DNA of 14,610 bases from JBMNOI01 sp050942995 (GTDB lineage: Bacteria; Chloroflexota; Anaerolineae; UBA1429). A program made the position numbers and the translations under genes. The notes below the pieces were generated by a model. The model had not been told where the DNA came from. It did no database searches and saw nothing but the letters and a program-made list of their open reading frames with translations. Numbering within the stretch: the stretch's first letter is position 1; each line of letters starts with the position of its first letter. Of the stretch, positions 1 to 7,414 are shown in pieces. The stretch is taken from contig JBMNOI010000099.1 in the NCBI GenBank assembly GCA_050942995.1, positions 1-14,610 of the forward strand. Reading direction: 5' to 3'.

Positions 1-1
1 C

Positions 2-1135
2 TCGATGCAAAACGAGTATCTGGCCGTCGCGATAGAGAATAACGGCACCCTGACGGTAACCGACCGGCGCACCGGCAACGTCTACACTCGCCTGCTGACC
101 TATGAGGACGTGGCCGATATCGGCGACGGCTGGTTCCACGGGCAGGCGGTGAACGATCAGGCTTGCCTCTCCGGCGCCTCGCCCGCCGACATCACCCTGC
201 TGCACGACGGCCCCATGATGGCCGCATTCCGCATCCGCACCGTCATGTCGGTGCCGGCCGAGTTCGACTTTAACCATATGGTGCGCAGCCCGCAACGGGT
301 CGATCTCGTCATCGAGAGCCAGATCACCCTGCGGCGCGGCGTCGACCGGCTGGAGGTGAGCACCACGCTGGAGAATGTGGCCGGCGACCATCGCCTGCGG
401 GTGCTGTTCCCATCGGGCGTCTCTCAGGCCACCACCTATCTGGCCGACAGCCCCTACGATGTGGTGGAGCGGCCCATCGCACTGCGCGAAGATAACCACC
501 TCTACCGCGAGCTCGAGGTCGAAACGCGCCCGCAGCAGAGCTGGACCGCCGTATACGGCACCGGCCGGGGATTGGCCGTTGTGGCCGATGGCCTGCTCGA
601 GGCGGCGGTGCGCGACCTGCCCGAGCGGCCCATCGCCCTCACCCTGTTCCGTGCTACGCGCCGCACCGTGATGACCGACGGTGAGCCGGACGGCCAGCTC
701 TTTGGTCCGCTCTCCTTCCGTTACTGGATCGTTCCGTTGCCGGGCGAACCCGGACGGGCGCGCCTCTCTTACCTGGGCCAGTATCTGACGGCAGGGCTCC
801 GCGCCGTGCCCATGCATCCTGCCGATATGGCCGTCTATCGCACTACCGGCTCGTTACCGTCGGTCGCCGGCCTGCTCGAGATGGAGGGAGCGGCCATCAT
901 CACCAGCGTGCGCCGCGTTGCAGGGGCGCTGGAGGTACGATTCTTCAACCCGCTGGCCGCACCGATGGCGGCCACGCTGCGATTCGGCGGCGAGAACGCC
1001 TCCTGGCCTACACCCACACAGGCGCAGCGGGTGAATCTGGAAAGCGCCCCGCTGGCCGATCCGGAGCCGGTAACGAACGGAGTGTTCGAGGTGGCCATGA
1101 AGCCGAAGGAGATCGTCACCTTGCGGCTGACATGA
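2..1135 (+). CDS. GH38 alpha-mannosidase, C-terminal part (5' end outside window)
   Basis: This is the C-terminal part of a glycoside hydrolase family 38 alpha-mannosidase, which removes alpha-linked mannose from glycans. The reading frame is open to the window edge, and the family is usually 800-1000 residues, so the visible 376 residues from the ATG at 5 are not a whole gene. The opening (N-E-Y-L-A-V, then N-G-T-L-T-V-T-D-R-R-T-G) is the typical beginning of the all-beta GH38 C-terminal domain. The segment F-R-Y-W-I-V-P near residue 240 and the final beta-sandwich (V-R-F-F-N-P near residue 307, ending E-I-V-T-L-R-L) also fit. The catalytic zinc-binding barrel would lie upstream and cannot be checked. 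The gene converges on the flavodiiron gene and ends 16 bp before a strong palindromic terminator. Family assignment is by recognition of the C-terminal domain only. Confidence 0.82.
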   Translation, partial: SMQNEYLAVAIENNGTLTVTDRRTGNVYTRLLTYEDVADIGDGWFHGQAVNDQACLSGASPADITLLHDGPMMAAFRIRTVMSVPAEFDFNHMVRSPQRVDLVIESQITLRRGVDRLEVSTTLENVAGDHRLRVLFPSGVSQATTYLADSPYDVVERPIALREDNHLYRELEVETRPQQSWTAVYGTGRGLAVVADGLLEAAVRDLPERPIALTLFRATRRTVMTDGEPDGQLFGPLSFRYWIVPLPGEPGRARLSYLGQYLTAGLRAVPMHPADMAVYRTTGSLPSVAGLLEMEGAAIITSVRRVAGALEVRFFNPLAAPMAATLRFGGENASWPTPTQAQRVNLESAPLADPEPVTNGVFEVAMKPKEIVTLRLT

Positions 1136-1151
1136 CATCCGCATCCATGCA

Positions 1152-1189
1152 AAAACGCGGTGGGGAGGAATTCCTCCCCACCGCGTTTT
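1152..1189. terminator. Perfect 38-bp palindrome, bidirectional intrinsic terminator
   Basis: Two perfectly complementary 19-base arms (1152-1170 and 1171-1189) meet at a central GAATTC with no spacer. The left arm starts AAAA and the right arm ends TTTT, so either strand gives a GC-rich hairpin followed by a short U run. It lies between the end of the mannosidase gene (+) and the end of the flavodiiron gene (-), as expected for a terminator shared by convergent transcripts. Confidence 0.88.
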
Positions 1190-1205
1190 CTATCCTATCA
1201 GCGCC

Positions 1206-2408
1206 CTACGCCTGTGACGCGCGCTCTTTCATCACCTGCGCGACCTGACGCCCCAGATCGCGGCACTGCTCCAGATCCTCTTCCGTGGGTTGCCACTTGA
1301 TGCGCACTCCCTCGGCCACCACGTCGATACCGCACGACGTCAGGTGCTCCTCGATGCGCTTGATGGCCTGCCCGCTCCAGCCGTACGAGCCGAACGCCGC
1401 ACCCACCTTGTTCTTGAACGCCAATCCCTTGAGATCCTCCAGAATCGGCGTGATGGTGGGCAGCAGACCGCCGTTCAGCGTGGGCGAACCCACCACCACG
1501 GCATGGGCCTTGAACACCTCGGTCAGTACGTCATTTCGGTCCGTCGTCGCCATGTGGAAGAGCTTGTAGGGCACGCCCTCGGCGGCAAATCCCTCGCCTA
1601 TCGCCTCACCCATGCGACGCGTGGCCTCCCACATGGTATCGTACAGGATTACGGCACGTTTTTCGGGCACCTGCGCCGCCCATTCTTTGTACTTGTAGAC
1701 GATCTGTAGCGGATCATCACGCCAGATCACCCCATGGCTGGGGGCGATCATATCCACCGGCAGGCCCAGCGCCAGCACCTCATCGATCTTGGCCGTGACA
1801 CGGGCGCTAAAGGGCGTGAGGATGTTGGCATAGTACTTGAGCGCCTCTTCGTAAAGCTCTTCCTGGTTCACCCGGTCGTTGAAGCGGAACGCCGTGGCAT
1901 AGTGCTGCCCAAAGGCATCATTGGACATGAGCAGATTCTTACCGGTAAGATAGGTGAACATGCTATCGGGCCAGTGCAGCATGGGCGCTTCGATGAATAC
2001 CAGTTCGTTCTGGCCCAGAGAGGTGCGGTCGCCGGTACGCACCGTCTTGATCTCCCAGGGCTGGTGATAATGGCCGCGAACACTCTCTTCGCCGCGCCTA
2101 GACGTCACCAATGTCGCGTTGGGCGCATGACGCAGCACCGCCGCCAGCGCTCCGGAATGATCGCTCTCGGCGTGGTTCGCCACGACGATGTCGATGCGTG
2201 CCGGGTCGATCACCTCGCGGATATTGTCGATGAGATCGTCCTGGAACGGTCCCCATACCGTGTCGACCAGGGCAATCTTTTCATCCAGAATGAGGTACGA
2301 GTTGTACGACGATCCCCGATGGGTGGAAAGCTCGTGTCCGTGGAAATGCTTGAGCCCCCAATCCACCACGCCGACCCAGAAAACGCCGTCCATCAACTTT
2401 TCAACCAT
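1206..2408 (-). CDS. Flavodiiron protein (FprA family, A-type), O2/NO reductase
   Basis: A 400-residue cytoplasmic flavodiiron protein, the usual length for class A (no fused rubredoxin or flavin reductase). Members reduce O2 to water or NO to N2O using electrons from rubredoxin or F420H2. The N-terminal metallo-beta-lactamase-like domain (about 1-245) carries all expected diiron ligands: H79, E81 and D83 in the H-x-E-x-D-H motif, H145 (L-H-W-P-D), D164 (S-N-D-A-F-G) and H225 (P-S-H-G). The flavodoxin domain (about 250-398) has the FMN phosphate loop Y-D-T-M-W-E-A-T at 256-263, G-S-P-T-L-N-G-G at 307-314 and S-Y-G-W-S-G at 341-346. GGGAGG six bases before the ATG supports the start. It is the last gene of the minus-strand group, 28 bp after the radical SAM gene, and ends at the shared palindromic terminator. 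The sequence cannot say whether O2 or NO is preferred. Confidence 0.95.
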   Translation of the reverse strand: MVEKLMDGVFWVGVVDWGLKHFHGHELSTHRGSSYNSYLILDEKIALVDTVWGPFQDDLIDNIREVIDPARIDIVVANHAESDHSGALAAVLRHAPNATLVTSRRGEESVRGHYHQPWEIKTVRTGDRTSLGQNELVFIEAPMLHWPDSMFTYLTGKNLLMSNDAFGQHYATAFRFNDRVNQEELYEEALKYYANILTPFSARVTAKIDEVLALGLPVDMIAPSHGVIWRDDPLQIVYKYKEWAAQVPEKRAVILYDTMWEATRRMGEAIGEGFAAEGVPYKLFHMATTDRNDVLTEVFKAHAVVVGSPTLNGGLLPTITPILEDLKGLAFKNKVGAAFGSYGWSGQAIKRIEEHLTSCGIDVVAEGVRIKWQPTEEDLEQCRDLGRQVAQVMKERASQA

Positions 2409-2436
2409 GATGCGCCTCCCGCTCTACTCTTGAACG

Positions 2437-3372
2437 TCAGACTCGACTCAAGCGATACAGACCGGCTTCCCGGACCTGCCGCACCGCCTCGATATATTCT
2501 TGCCGGGTGATCCGCCGGTTCAGCGGTGGGTACTCTCCGGCGCGATAGCATGGCCGATACTGGTCCATGATGTTGATATAGGTATTGGGCGATATCTCAT
2601 GCACCAGGAATCGCGCTACCTCGGCGGTGCCGGCCAGCCCGTCGGGCAACACCAGATGCCGCACCAGCAACCCCCGCCGGGCGACGCCATCCTCATCCAG
2701 CACCAGATCGCCCACCTGGCGATGCATCTCGCGCACCGCCGCCCGGTTCACCGCCGGATAATCGGGCACGCCCGAGAGTCGCCGCCCCACCGCGGCATCG
2801 GCATATTTCATATCCGGCATATAGATATCGATGATGCCGTCCAGCAGGCGCAGCGTATCGAGCGCATCATACCCGCCGGTGTTGTACACCAGCGGCAGAC
2901 GCAAGCCGCTCTCTATCGCCACCAGCAGTCCGGCCAGGATCTGCGGGACCACATGAGAGGGAGAGACCAGATTGATGTTGTGGCACCCCATATCCTCCAG
3001 CCGCAGCATCATCACCGCCAGCCCCTCGGCATCGACCTTGTGCCCCTCGCCCATCGCGCTTAGCTCATAGTTCTGACAGTAGACGCAACGCAGGTTGCAC
3101 CAGGCGAAAAATATCGTACCCGAGCCACGCCGCCCGACCAGCGGGGCCTCTTCACCAAAGTGAGGGTGGTAGCTGCACACGACGACCTGTTCGCCGGTAC
3201 GACAGCCGGCTCCCTCCGGCGAACGGCAACGGTTCACCCCGCATTCGCGGGGGCACAGATCGCAAGTCTCCAACCGGCGATAGGCCTCCTCCAGCCGACG
3301 CTGCAACTCGCCGGAGCGGTATAGCCGCACATAGCCCGGATCGGGTCCGGTTATCGCCCTGTCAGGATTCAT
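2437..3372 (-). CDS. Radical SAM protein, PflX family (COG1313-like)
   Basis: A 311-residue radical SAM protein resembling the PflX group related to pyruvate formate-lyase activating enzymes; its physiological substrate is not established. The SAM-binding Fe-S motif is C92-x3-C96-x2-C99, preceded by the conserved G-S-G-T-I-F-F segment at 83-89 and followed by Q-N-Y-E. A second cysteine group near the N-terminus (C37, C40, C44, C49, C57, with C-P-R-E-C-G-V-N-R) is characteristic of this family and could hold another cluster. Later landmarks are S-P-S-H (137-140), Y-N-T-G-G-Y-D (163-169), and I-N-I-M-D-Q-Y-R-P (266-274). The frame is open upstream to 3540, but the ATG at 3372 is preferred: it follows the stop of the deacetylase gene by 7 bp, and the protein then begins where the family begins. 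It is probably co-transcribed with its neighbours. Confidence 0.88.
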   Translation of the reverse strand: MNPDRAITGPDPGYVRLYRSGELQRRLEEAYRRLETCDLCPRECGVNRCRSPEGAGCRTGEQVVVCSYHPHFGEEAPLVGRRGSGTIFFAWCNLRCVYCQNYELSAMGEGHKVDAEGLAVMMLRLEDMGCHNINLVSPSHVVPQILAGLLVAIESGLRLPLVYNTGGYDALDTLRLLDGIIDIYMPDMKYADAAVGRRLSGVPDYPAVNRAAVREMHRQVGDLVLDEDGVARRGLLVRHLVLPDGLAGTAEVARFLVHEISPNTYINIMDQYRPCYRAGEYPPLNRRITRQEYIEAVRQVREAGLYRLSRV

Positions 3373-3379
3373 CGTCTCT

Positions 3380-4216
3380 TCACCTGTTCCCCTGCTCTCC
3401 GCGCAGGCCACGGAACAGATCCTCTTCTTTGCCGTCGGGCCAGCCGACGGTCGATCGAGCCAGCACGTATACCTCTCGGCCAAACTCGGGCCGATTGAAC
3501 ATGCCCTCAGGTCCTTCGAGGAAGGAGCTGTTTCGTCCAACCTGAGTGGCGTGACACAACAGCCCCCGCTTCTTTTGCTCTACATATCGAGAGACGTCGA
3601 TCACGGTGGTGATTTCGTCCCGGCGGCGGCCCACAAACGGGAACGGCACACCATCCATCATCACGCCGGCCCGGCCCTCGCTCTCCTTCATGGCCACGAC
3701 CTGATCCTCCGTAATGGCCGTATGATAGACCTTGGCCACCTCGTATGGCTCGCACTTGCCATCGTCATCGGGGAAACAGTCGGGATCGGTGGCCATCTCC
3801 ACGGCGATGGTCACCCAGCGGTGCACGGCGATATGGTCGTAATGACCATAGATGCCGTCGGGGCCAAAGGTAATGATCACATGGGGTTTGATCTGGCGGA
3901 TGAGGCGCACCAACCGCCCTACCGCCTGCCCCTGATGCACGATGGGCAACTGCCCGTCGACATAGCCCAAAAAGATCGGCGGATGGGCCCCATATTGCTC
4001 ACAAGCGCAACGCAACTCTCGTTCACGCACATCGGGCAGATTGGCCGGGCTGGCCATATCCGGTTCGGCGATGTTGCCCGCCTCGCCCCGCGTCGCCATC
4101 ACGACGTACACGTCGCACCCCTCGGCCGCATACTTGCTCAGCGTGCCCCCCGAACCAAACGCTTCGTCATCCGGATGGGCAGAGACCACCATCAGTCTGA
4201 GATTCGATTCGGCCAT
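3380..4216 (-). CDS. PIG-L/LmbE family zinc deacetylase
   Basis: A 278-residue PIG-L (LmbE-like) deacetylase. The family removes N-acetyl groups from glucosaminyl substrates, for example in mycothiol and bacillithiol synthesis, or cleaves their conjugates. The zinc motif A-H-P-D-D-E is at 13-18, with H14 and D17 as likely ligands and D16 as likely base; the third ligand is H128 in G-H-Y-D-H (124-128). The segment T-R-G-E-A-G-N at 42-48 is also typical. A GTG at 4219 directly precedes the ATG at 4216; AAGGGAG ends four bases before the ATG, so I use the ATG. The gene is followed after 7 bp by the PflX-type gene. A thiol-cofactor role (bacillithiol- or mycothiol-like) is possible, but no other gene of such a pathway is visible, so the substrate is left open. 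Confidence 0.9.
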   Translation of the reverse strand: MAESNLRLMVVSAHPDDEAFGSGGTLSKYAAEGCDVYVVMATRGEAGNIAEPDMASPANLPDVRERELRCACEQYGAHPPIFLGYVDGQLPIVHQGQAVGRLVRLIRQIKPHVIITFGPDGIYGHYDHIAVHRWVTIAVEMATDPDCFPDDDGKCEPYEVAKVYHTAITEDQVVAMKESEGRAGVMMDGVPFPFVGRRRDEITTVIDVSRYVEQKKRGLLCHATQVGRNSSFLEGPEGMFNRPEFGREVYVLARSTVGWPDGKEEDLFRGLRGEQGNR

Positions 4217-4257
4217 CACGCTCCCTTCCGGCTCTGGTAGCGCCTAATGACGACGCA

Positions 4258-4277
4258 GCGGGAGACCAACCTCCCGC
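4258..4277. repeat. Hairpin between the dehydrogenase and the deacetylase genes
   Basis: GCGGGAG (4258-4264) and CTCCCGC (4271-4277) are complementary across a 6-base loop in the 104-bp gap between the two minus-strand genes. There is no T run on either strand, so it is not a classical intrinsic terminator. It could be a weak terminator, a processing site or an operator. I see no convincing promoter in this gap. Confidence 0.4.
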
Positions 4278-4320
4278 CGCGCACCATGGTATGATCCGAT
4301 ACAGCACATCCCCATCGGGG

Positions 4321-5274
4321 TTAATTCACCACGTTGATAGGCTGCCCCTTGATAAAGGCGGCCACATTATCCACCGCCGTCTGCATCAGGCGGGCGCGCG
4401 CAGAGCGCGTGGCCCAGGAGATATGCGGGGTGATGTAGCAATTCTTGGCCGTCAGCAGCGGGTTGTCTGCCGGGGGTGGCTCCACGTCCAGCACATCCAG
4501 GCCGGCTCCGGCGATGACGCCGTTATTGAGCGCATCGGCCAGATCCTGGTTGTTAATCACCGGGCCACGGCTGGTATTGATGATAAAGGCCGTGTTCTTC
4601 ATCTGCGACAGACGCTCGGCGTTGACCATCCCCTGGGTCTCAGGAGTCAGCGGCAGATGCAGCGAGATCATATCGCTCTCCCGGAATATCGTGTCCAGAT
4701 CGACCATCTGGGCGCCGGGGATGGGCGATTCTTTGACAAAGACGTCGTAGGCCAGGACGTTCATACCAAAAGCCAGAGCCACCTGCCCCACATTTTGACC
4801 GATGCGGCCAAACCCCAGCACGCCCATGGTCAGCCCCTCCAGCTCGATGAGGGGGAAATCCCAATAGCACCAGTCGGCGCTGCGTGTCCAGCGACCGTCT
4901 CGCACCGTTTGGGCATGCTCGGCCACGTGCTGTGTGAGGTTCAGCAGGTGGGCGAAGGTCATCTGTGCCACCGATCGGGTGCCATAGGTGGGAATGTTGG
5001 ACACGGGAATGTCACGCTCGCGGGCGGCCTCTATATCCACAGGATCGTATCCCGTCGCCAGCACGGCGACGAACTTGAGCTTGGGCAGTTGATCCATTAC
5101 ATCACGGGGCAGTTTGACCTTGTTGACGAGCACGATATCGGCATCTTTCGCCCGCTCAACAACCTGGTCGGGATCCGACCGATCGTAGACGGTGACTTCG
5201 CCGAGGGCTTCCAGGCCCTCCCAGGTCAGGTCTCCGGGATTGAGAGTATAGCCGTCCAATACAACTATCTTCAT
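4321..5274 (-). CDS. D-isomer-specific 2-hydroxyacid dehydrogenase
   Basis: A 317-residue NAD-dependent 2-hydroxyacid dehydrogenase that interconverts a 2-keto acid and the D-2-hydroxy acid (glycerate, glyoxylate/hydroxypyruvate and lactate dehydrogenases belong here). The split substrate domain (about 1-100 and 287-317) surrounds the nucleotide domain, with G154-F-G-R-I-G159 as the dinucleotide loop and D177 at the end of the second beta strand, suggesting NAD rather than NADP. The catalytic set is complete: R236 (T-S-R-G-P), E265 (D-V-E-P-P) and H284 (T-P-H-I-S-W). The frame is open to 5328, but the ATG at 5274 is chosen because AAGGAG lies five bases upstream and the protein then opens with M-K-I-V-V-L-D. 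The overall pattern resembles glycerate/hydroxypyruvate reductases, but the substrate is not proven. It may lead the following minus-strand genes after a 104-bp gap. Confidence 0.92.
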   Translation of the reverse strand: MKIVVLDGYTLNPGDLTWEGLEALGEVTVYDRSDPDQVVERAKDADIVLVNKVKLPRDVMDQLPKLKFVAVLATGYDPVDIEAARERDIPVSNIPTYGTRSVAQMTFAHLLNLTQHVAEHAQTVRDGRWTRSADWCYWDFPLIELEGLTMGVLGFGRIGQNVGQVALAFGMNVLAYDVFVKESPIPGAQMVDLDTIFRESDMISLHLPLTPETQGMVNAERLSQMKNTAFIINTSRGPVINNQDLADALNNGVIAGAGLDVLDVEPPPADNPLLTAKNCYITPHISWATRSARARLMQTAVDNVAAFIKGQPINVVN

Positions 5275-5376
5275 TTTTCTCCTTCCACGAATGATGAATG
5301 AGTTGAGACGCTCCGCAAGGTCGCACACTCGGCATCCGGGTTCATCAATCCATCATCAAATTGGATGGGGCAGCGA

Positions 5377-5405
5377 TATATAATCTGCCGCTCGACTATT
5401 GATAA
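5377..5405 (-). promoter_or_regulatory. Candidate promoter of the 2-hydroxyacid dehydrogenase gene
   Basis: On the minus strand TTATCA (5405-5400) is followed after 17 bases by TATATA (5382-5377), about 100 bases before the start codon. The match to sigma70 consensus is moderate, but this A/T-rich patch stands out in a GC-rich background. Confidence 0.4.
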
Positions 5406-5464
5406 TACACACGTCTGCATACTGTATCAAGCCGCTGCGCCACGATCGCCCTGTATATCGAATA

Positions 5465-5481
5465 CCACCTTCGGAAGGTGG
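5465..5481. repeat. Short perfect hairpin upstream of the sfsA promoter
   Basis: CCACCTT and AAGGTGG are complementary across a CGG loop. The hairpin ends four bases before the -35 element of sfsA. A related core, CCTTCGGAAGG, recurs on the minus strand at 14114-14124. It might be an operator or part of a dispersed intergenic repeat. Confidence 0.4.
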
Positions 5482-5485
5482 CGGT

Positions 5486-5513
5486 TTGACGCTCATCGAC
5501 GATGATGTAGAAT
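5486..5513 (+). promoter_or_regulatory. Sigma70-type promoter of sfsA
   Basis: TTGACG (5486-5491) and TAGAAT (5508-5513) are separated by 16 bases. Transcription would begin near 5520, leaving a leader of about 40 bases before the ATG at 5561. Confidence 0.6.
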
Positions 5514-5560
5514 CAGGGTCTATCGTGTCTTTTTGCACAAAATCAGGTCGAGGCCATCGC

Positions 5561-6253
5561 ATGCAATTTCCCGATCTCGTCTGCGGCCGATTCGTTCGCC
5601 GCGATAATCGCTTTGTCACCACAGTGCAGATCGATAACGAACTGCATGCCGCCCACATGGCCAACCCCGGCCGGATGCGCGAGCTGCTCGATCCGGGCTG
5701 CCGCGTGTGGCTGGCGCCGGTCCATTCGACCACCCGGCGCACTGCCTATGATCTGGTGCTGATAGAGTACGGGGGCATTCCCGTATCGGTGGATTCACGC
5801 CTGCCCAACCGTCTCTTTTATGAGGCGCTATCTGACGGGCTGGACCTCGGTCGCCACTACCCCCAAATCGAAACCGAGGTGGTCCGCGGCCAAAGTCGCC
5901 TCGATTTCCGTCTGACCGGTCCTGCCGGCGTGTGCTGGGTCGAGGTCAAGTCGGTCACCCTGGTAGAGAACCGGGTGGCCCTCTTTCCCGACGCACCCAC
6001 CGTACGGGGCCGACGCCATCTGGGCGAACTGGAAGAGATCGTCGCCGCCGGTCAGCGCGCTCTGACCGTGTTCGTCATTCAGCGCCCCGACGCCGATTGC
6101 TTTACGCCGAACCGCCGCACCGATCCGGACTTTGCCCGGGCGCTGGCTCGGGCGGCACGGGCCGGCGTAGAGGTGCGCGCCTATACCTGCGACGTCTCGC
6201 CACGCGCTATCGCCATCGCCCGCCGCATCGCCGTGGTGGATCTTGTGGCATAG
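5561..6253 (+). CDS. sfsA: SfsA family protein
   Basis: A 230-residue SfsA homologue, the usual family length. SfsA was named for sugar fermentation stimulation in E. coli; its exact biochemical role is unsettled, although the fold combines an OB-like nucleic-acid-binding region with a PD-(D/E)xK nuclease-like core. Visible landmarks are N-P-G-R-M at 35-39, S-R-L-D-F at 112-116 and W-V-E-V-K-S-V-T-L at 126-134, giving the acidic/lysine set D115, E128 and K130. The conserved F-P-D-A-P-T-x-R-G-x-x-H-L-x-E-L stretch is at 142-157. The frame is open upstream to 5399, but the extra 54 residues look non-coding and contain the promoter, so the ATG at 5561 (CGAGG seven bases upstream) is preferred. 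It is divergent from the dehydrogenase gene and followed by a long inverted repeat. Confidence 0.93.
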   Translation: MQFPDLVCGRFVRRDNRFVTTVQIDNELHAAHMANPGRMRELLDPGCRVWLAPVHSTTRRTAYDLVLIEYGGIPVSVDSRLPNRLFYEALSDGLDLGRHYPQIETEVVRGQSRLDFRLTGPAGVCWVEVKSVTLVENRVALFPDAPTVRGRRHLGELEEIVAAGQRALTVFVIQRPDADCFTPNRRTDPDFARALARAARAGVEVRAYTCDVSPRAIAIARRIAVVDLVA

Positions 6254-6281
6254 CGCGCCGCCCAACCCGAGACCGCTTATC

Positions 6282-6324
6282 GTAGAGTCGACGCGGGCGG
6301 TGTACCCACCGCCGTCGACTCTAC
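6282..6324. terminator. Long inverted repeat after sfsA, possible terminator
   Basis: GTAGAGTCGACG (6282-6293) and CGTCGACTCTAC (6313-6324) are complementary. The pairing continues inside with GCGGTG (6297-6302) and CACCGC (6307-6312) after a 3-base bulge, leaving a 4-base loop. It lies 28 bp after the sfsA stop codon. No T run follows, so termination would be atypical. Confidence 0.5.
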
Positions 6325-6433
6325 CTGATACAGCCCTCTGCCCATCTCATAGCGGAGACAAGCTCGCCGCTACCAGAAGAAAATAAAGGCGGCCATATGA
6401 TTCTGTGCGAATCAGTTGTGACTCCCCCGCCGC

Positions 6434-6461
6434 TTGACGGGCGGCAACCGCATCATAAAAT
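6434..6461 (+). promoter_or_regulatory. Sigma70-type promoter of the ZIP transporter gene
   Basis: TTGACG (6434-6439) and TAAAAT (6456-6461) are separated by 16 bases. A start near 6468 gives a leader of about 35 bases, ending in AGGAGG at 6495-6500. The -35 lies beside a small hairpin (CCGCC at 6427-6431 with GGCGG at 6440-6444), which could be a regulator site. Confidence 0.6.
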
Positions 6462-6503
6462 AAACGCCGTGTCCCCTGCATCCCATCTTTTCCCAGGAGG
6501 GTG

Positions 6504-7304
6504 ATGGTGACCTTCATCCAGGGACTCGATCCCATACTTCAGGCGCTGCTCGGCTCCAGCTTTGGCTGGCTTATGACCGCTCTGGGGGCGGTACCCGTCT
6601 TTTTCGCCCGCCACTTTAACCGCCGCGTGCTGGATTCGATGCTCGGCATGGCTGCCGGCGTCATGGTCGCGGCCAGCTTTTGGTCGTTGCTGGCTCCGGC
6701 CATTGAGCTATCCGATGGTTCCTGGGTGCCCGCTGTGGTGGGTTTTATCGCCGGTGGGGCCGCATTGCGCGGCATCGACCGCATTCTGCCTCACCTGCAT
6801 CCGGCCATGCGCGGCGGTGAGGTCGAGGGCGTCAGCACCTCGTGGAAGCGCAGCACCCTGCTGATTCTGGCCATTACGTTACACAACTTTCCCGAGGGTC
6901 TGGCGGTGGGTGTGGCCTTTGGCGCCGCCGCCGTGGGCATCGACGGGGCCGATATCTCTGGCGCCATGGCGCTGGCCCTGGGCATCGGCCTGCAAAACCT
7001 GCCCGAGGGCACGGCCGTGGCCCTGCCGTTGCGCCGCGAGGGGCTTTCCCGGGGCAAAGCGTTCTTCTACGGGCAGCTTTCGGGCATGGTCGAGCCCATC
7101 GCCGGGGTGTTGGGCGCCTGGTTCGTGCTCACTGCCCGGGGCCTGCTGCCCTACACGCTGGCTTTTGCCGCCGGCGCCATGATCTTTGTCGTCGTCGAAG
7201 AGCTGATCCCCGAGGCGCAGTCTGCTGGCAACAGTCACCTGGCCACCGCCGGTACGATTCTGGGATTTGCCCTGATGATGGCGCTGGATGTCGCCCTGGG
7301 ATGA
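6504..7304 (+). CDS. ZIP family divalent metal transporter (GufA/ZupT-like)
   Basis: A 266-residue membrane protein of the ZIP family, which imports Zn2+ and sometimes Fe2+ or Mn2+ into the cytoplasm. Two hallmark metal-site motifs are present: H127-N-F-P-E-G132 in TM4 and Q164-N-L-P-E-G169 in TM5. E197 (M-V-E-P) and V-E-E-L-I-P-E at 231-237 match the later conserved helices. About eight hydrophobic segments are visible (near 10-35, 44-66, 74-90, 118-145, 151-176, 187-209, 214-235 and 245-264). The loop between TM3 and TM4 is short, with a small His pair (H97, H99). Three starts compete: GTG 6501 abuts the AGGAGG and is too close, ATG 6504 is three bases away and GTG 6507 six bases away; I use the ATG, but GTG 6507 is equally plausible. 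The gene has its own promoter and a terminator at 7325. Confidence 0.92.
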   Translation: MVTFIQGLDPILQALLGSSFGWLMTALGAVPVFFARHFNRRVLDSMLGMAAGVMVAASFWSLLAPAIELSDGSWVPAVVGFIAGGAALRGIDRILPHLHPAMRGGEVEGVSTSWKRSTLLILAITLHNFPEGLAVGVAFGAAAVGIDGADISGAMALALGIGLQNLPEGTAVALPLRREGLSRGKAFFYGQLSGMVEPIAGVLGAWFVLTARGLLPYTLAFAAGAMIFVVVEELIPEAQSAGNSHLATAGTILGFALMMALDVALG

Positions 7305-7324
7305 TCGCCCCATCGAGAAAGAAC

Positions 7325-7365
7325 ACGGGGCCGGCTGCGTCCATGCAGTCGGCCCCGTCTGTTTT
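7325..7365. terminator. Terminator hairpin shared by convergent ZIP and MFS genes
   Basis: A 14-bp stem (7325-7338 with 7345-7358, one G-U pair in RNA) closes a 6-base loop and is followed on the plus strand by CTGTTTT. On the minus strand the hairpin is followed by GTTCTTTC. It sits between the ZIP stop (7304) and the MFS stop (7415), so it probably ends both transcripts, more strongly on the plus strand. Confidence 0.82.
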
Positions 7366-7414
7366 CGACGGTTGATGCCCCTGAACACGATCTGAGAGCG
7401 TGACCGGGCCCGGC

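Noticed and set aside
4291..5301. 336-residue open frame on the plus strand opposite the 2-hydroxyacid dehydrogenase
   Set aside because: Slightly longer than the real gene but without family features; the minus strand has the complete Rossmann and catalytic motifs.
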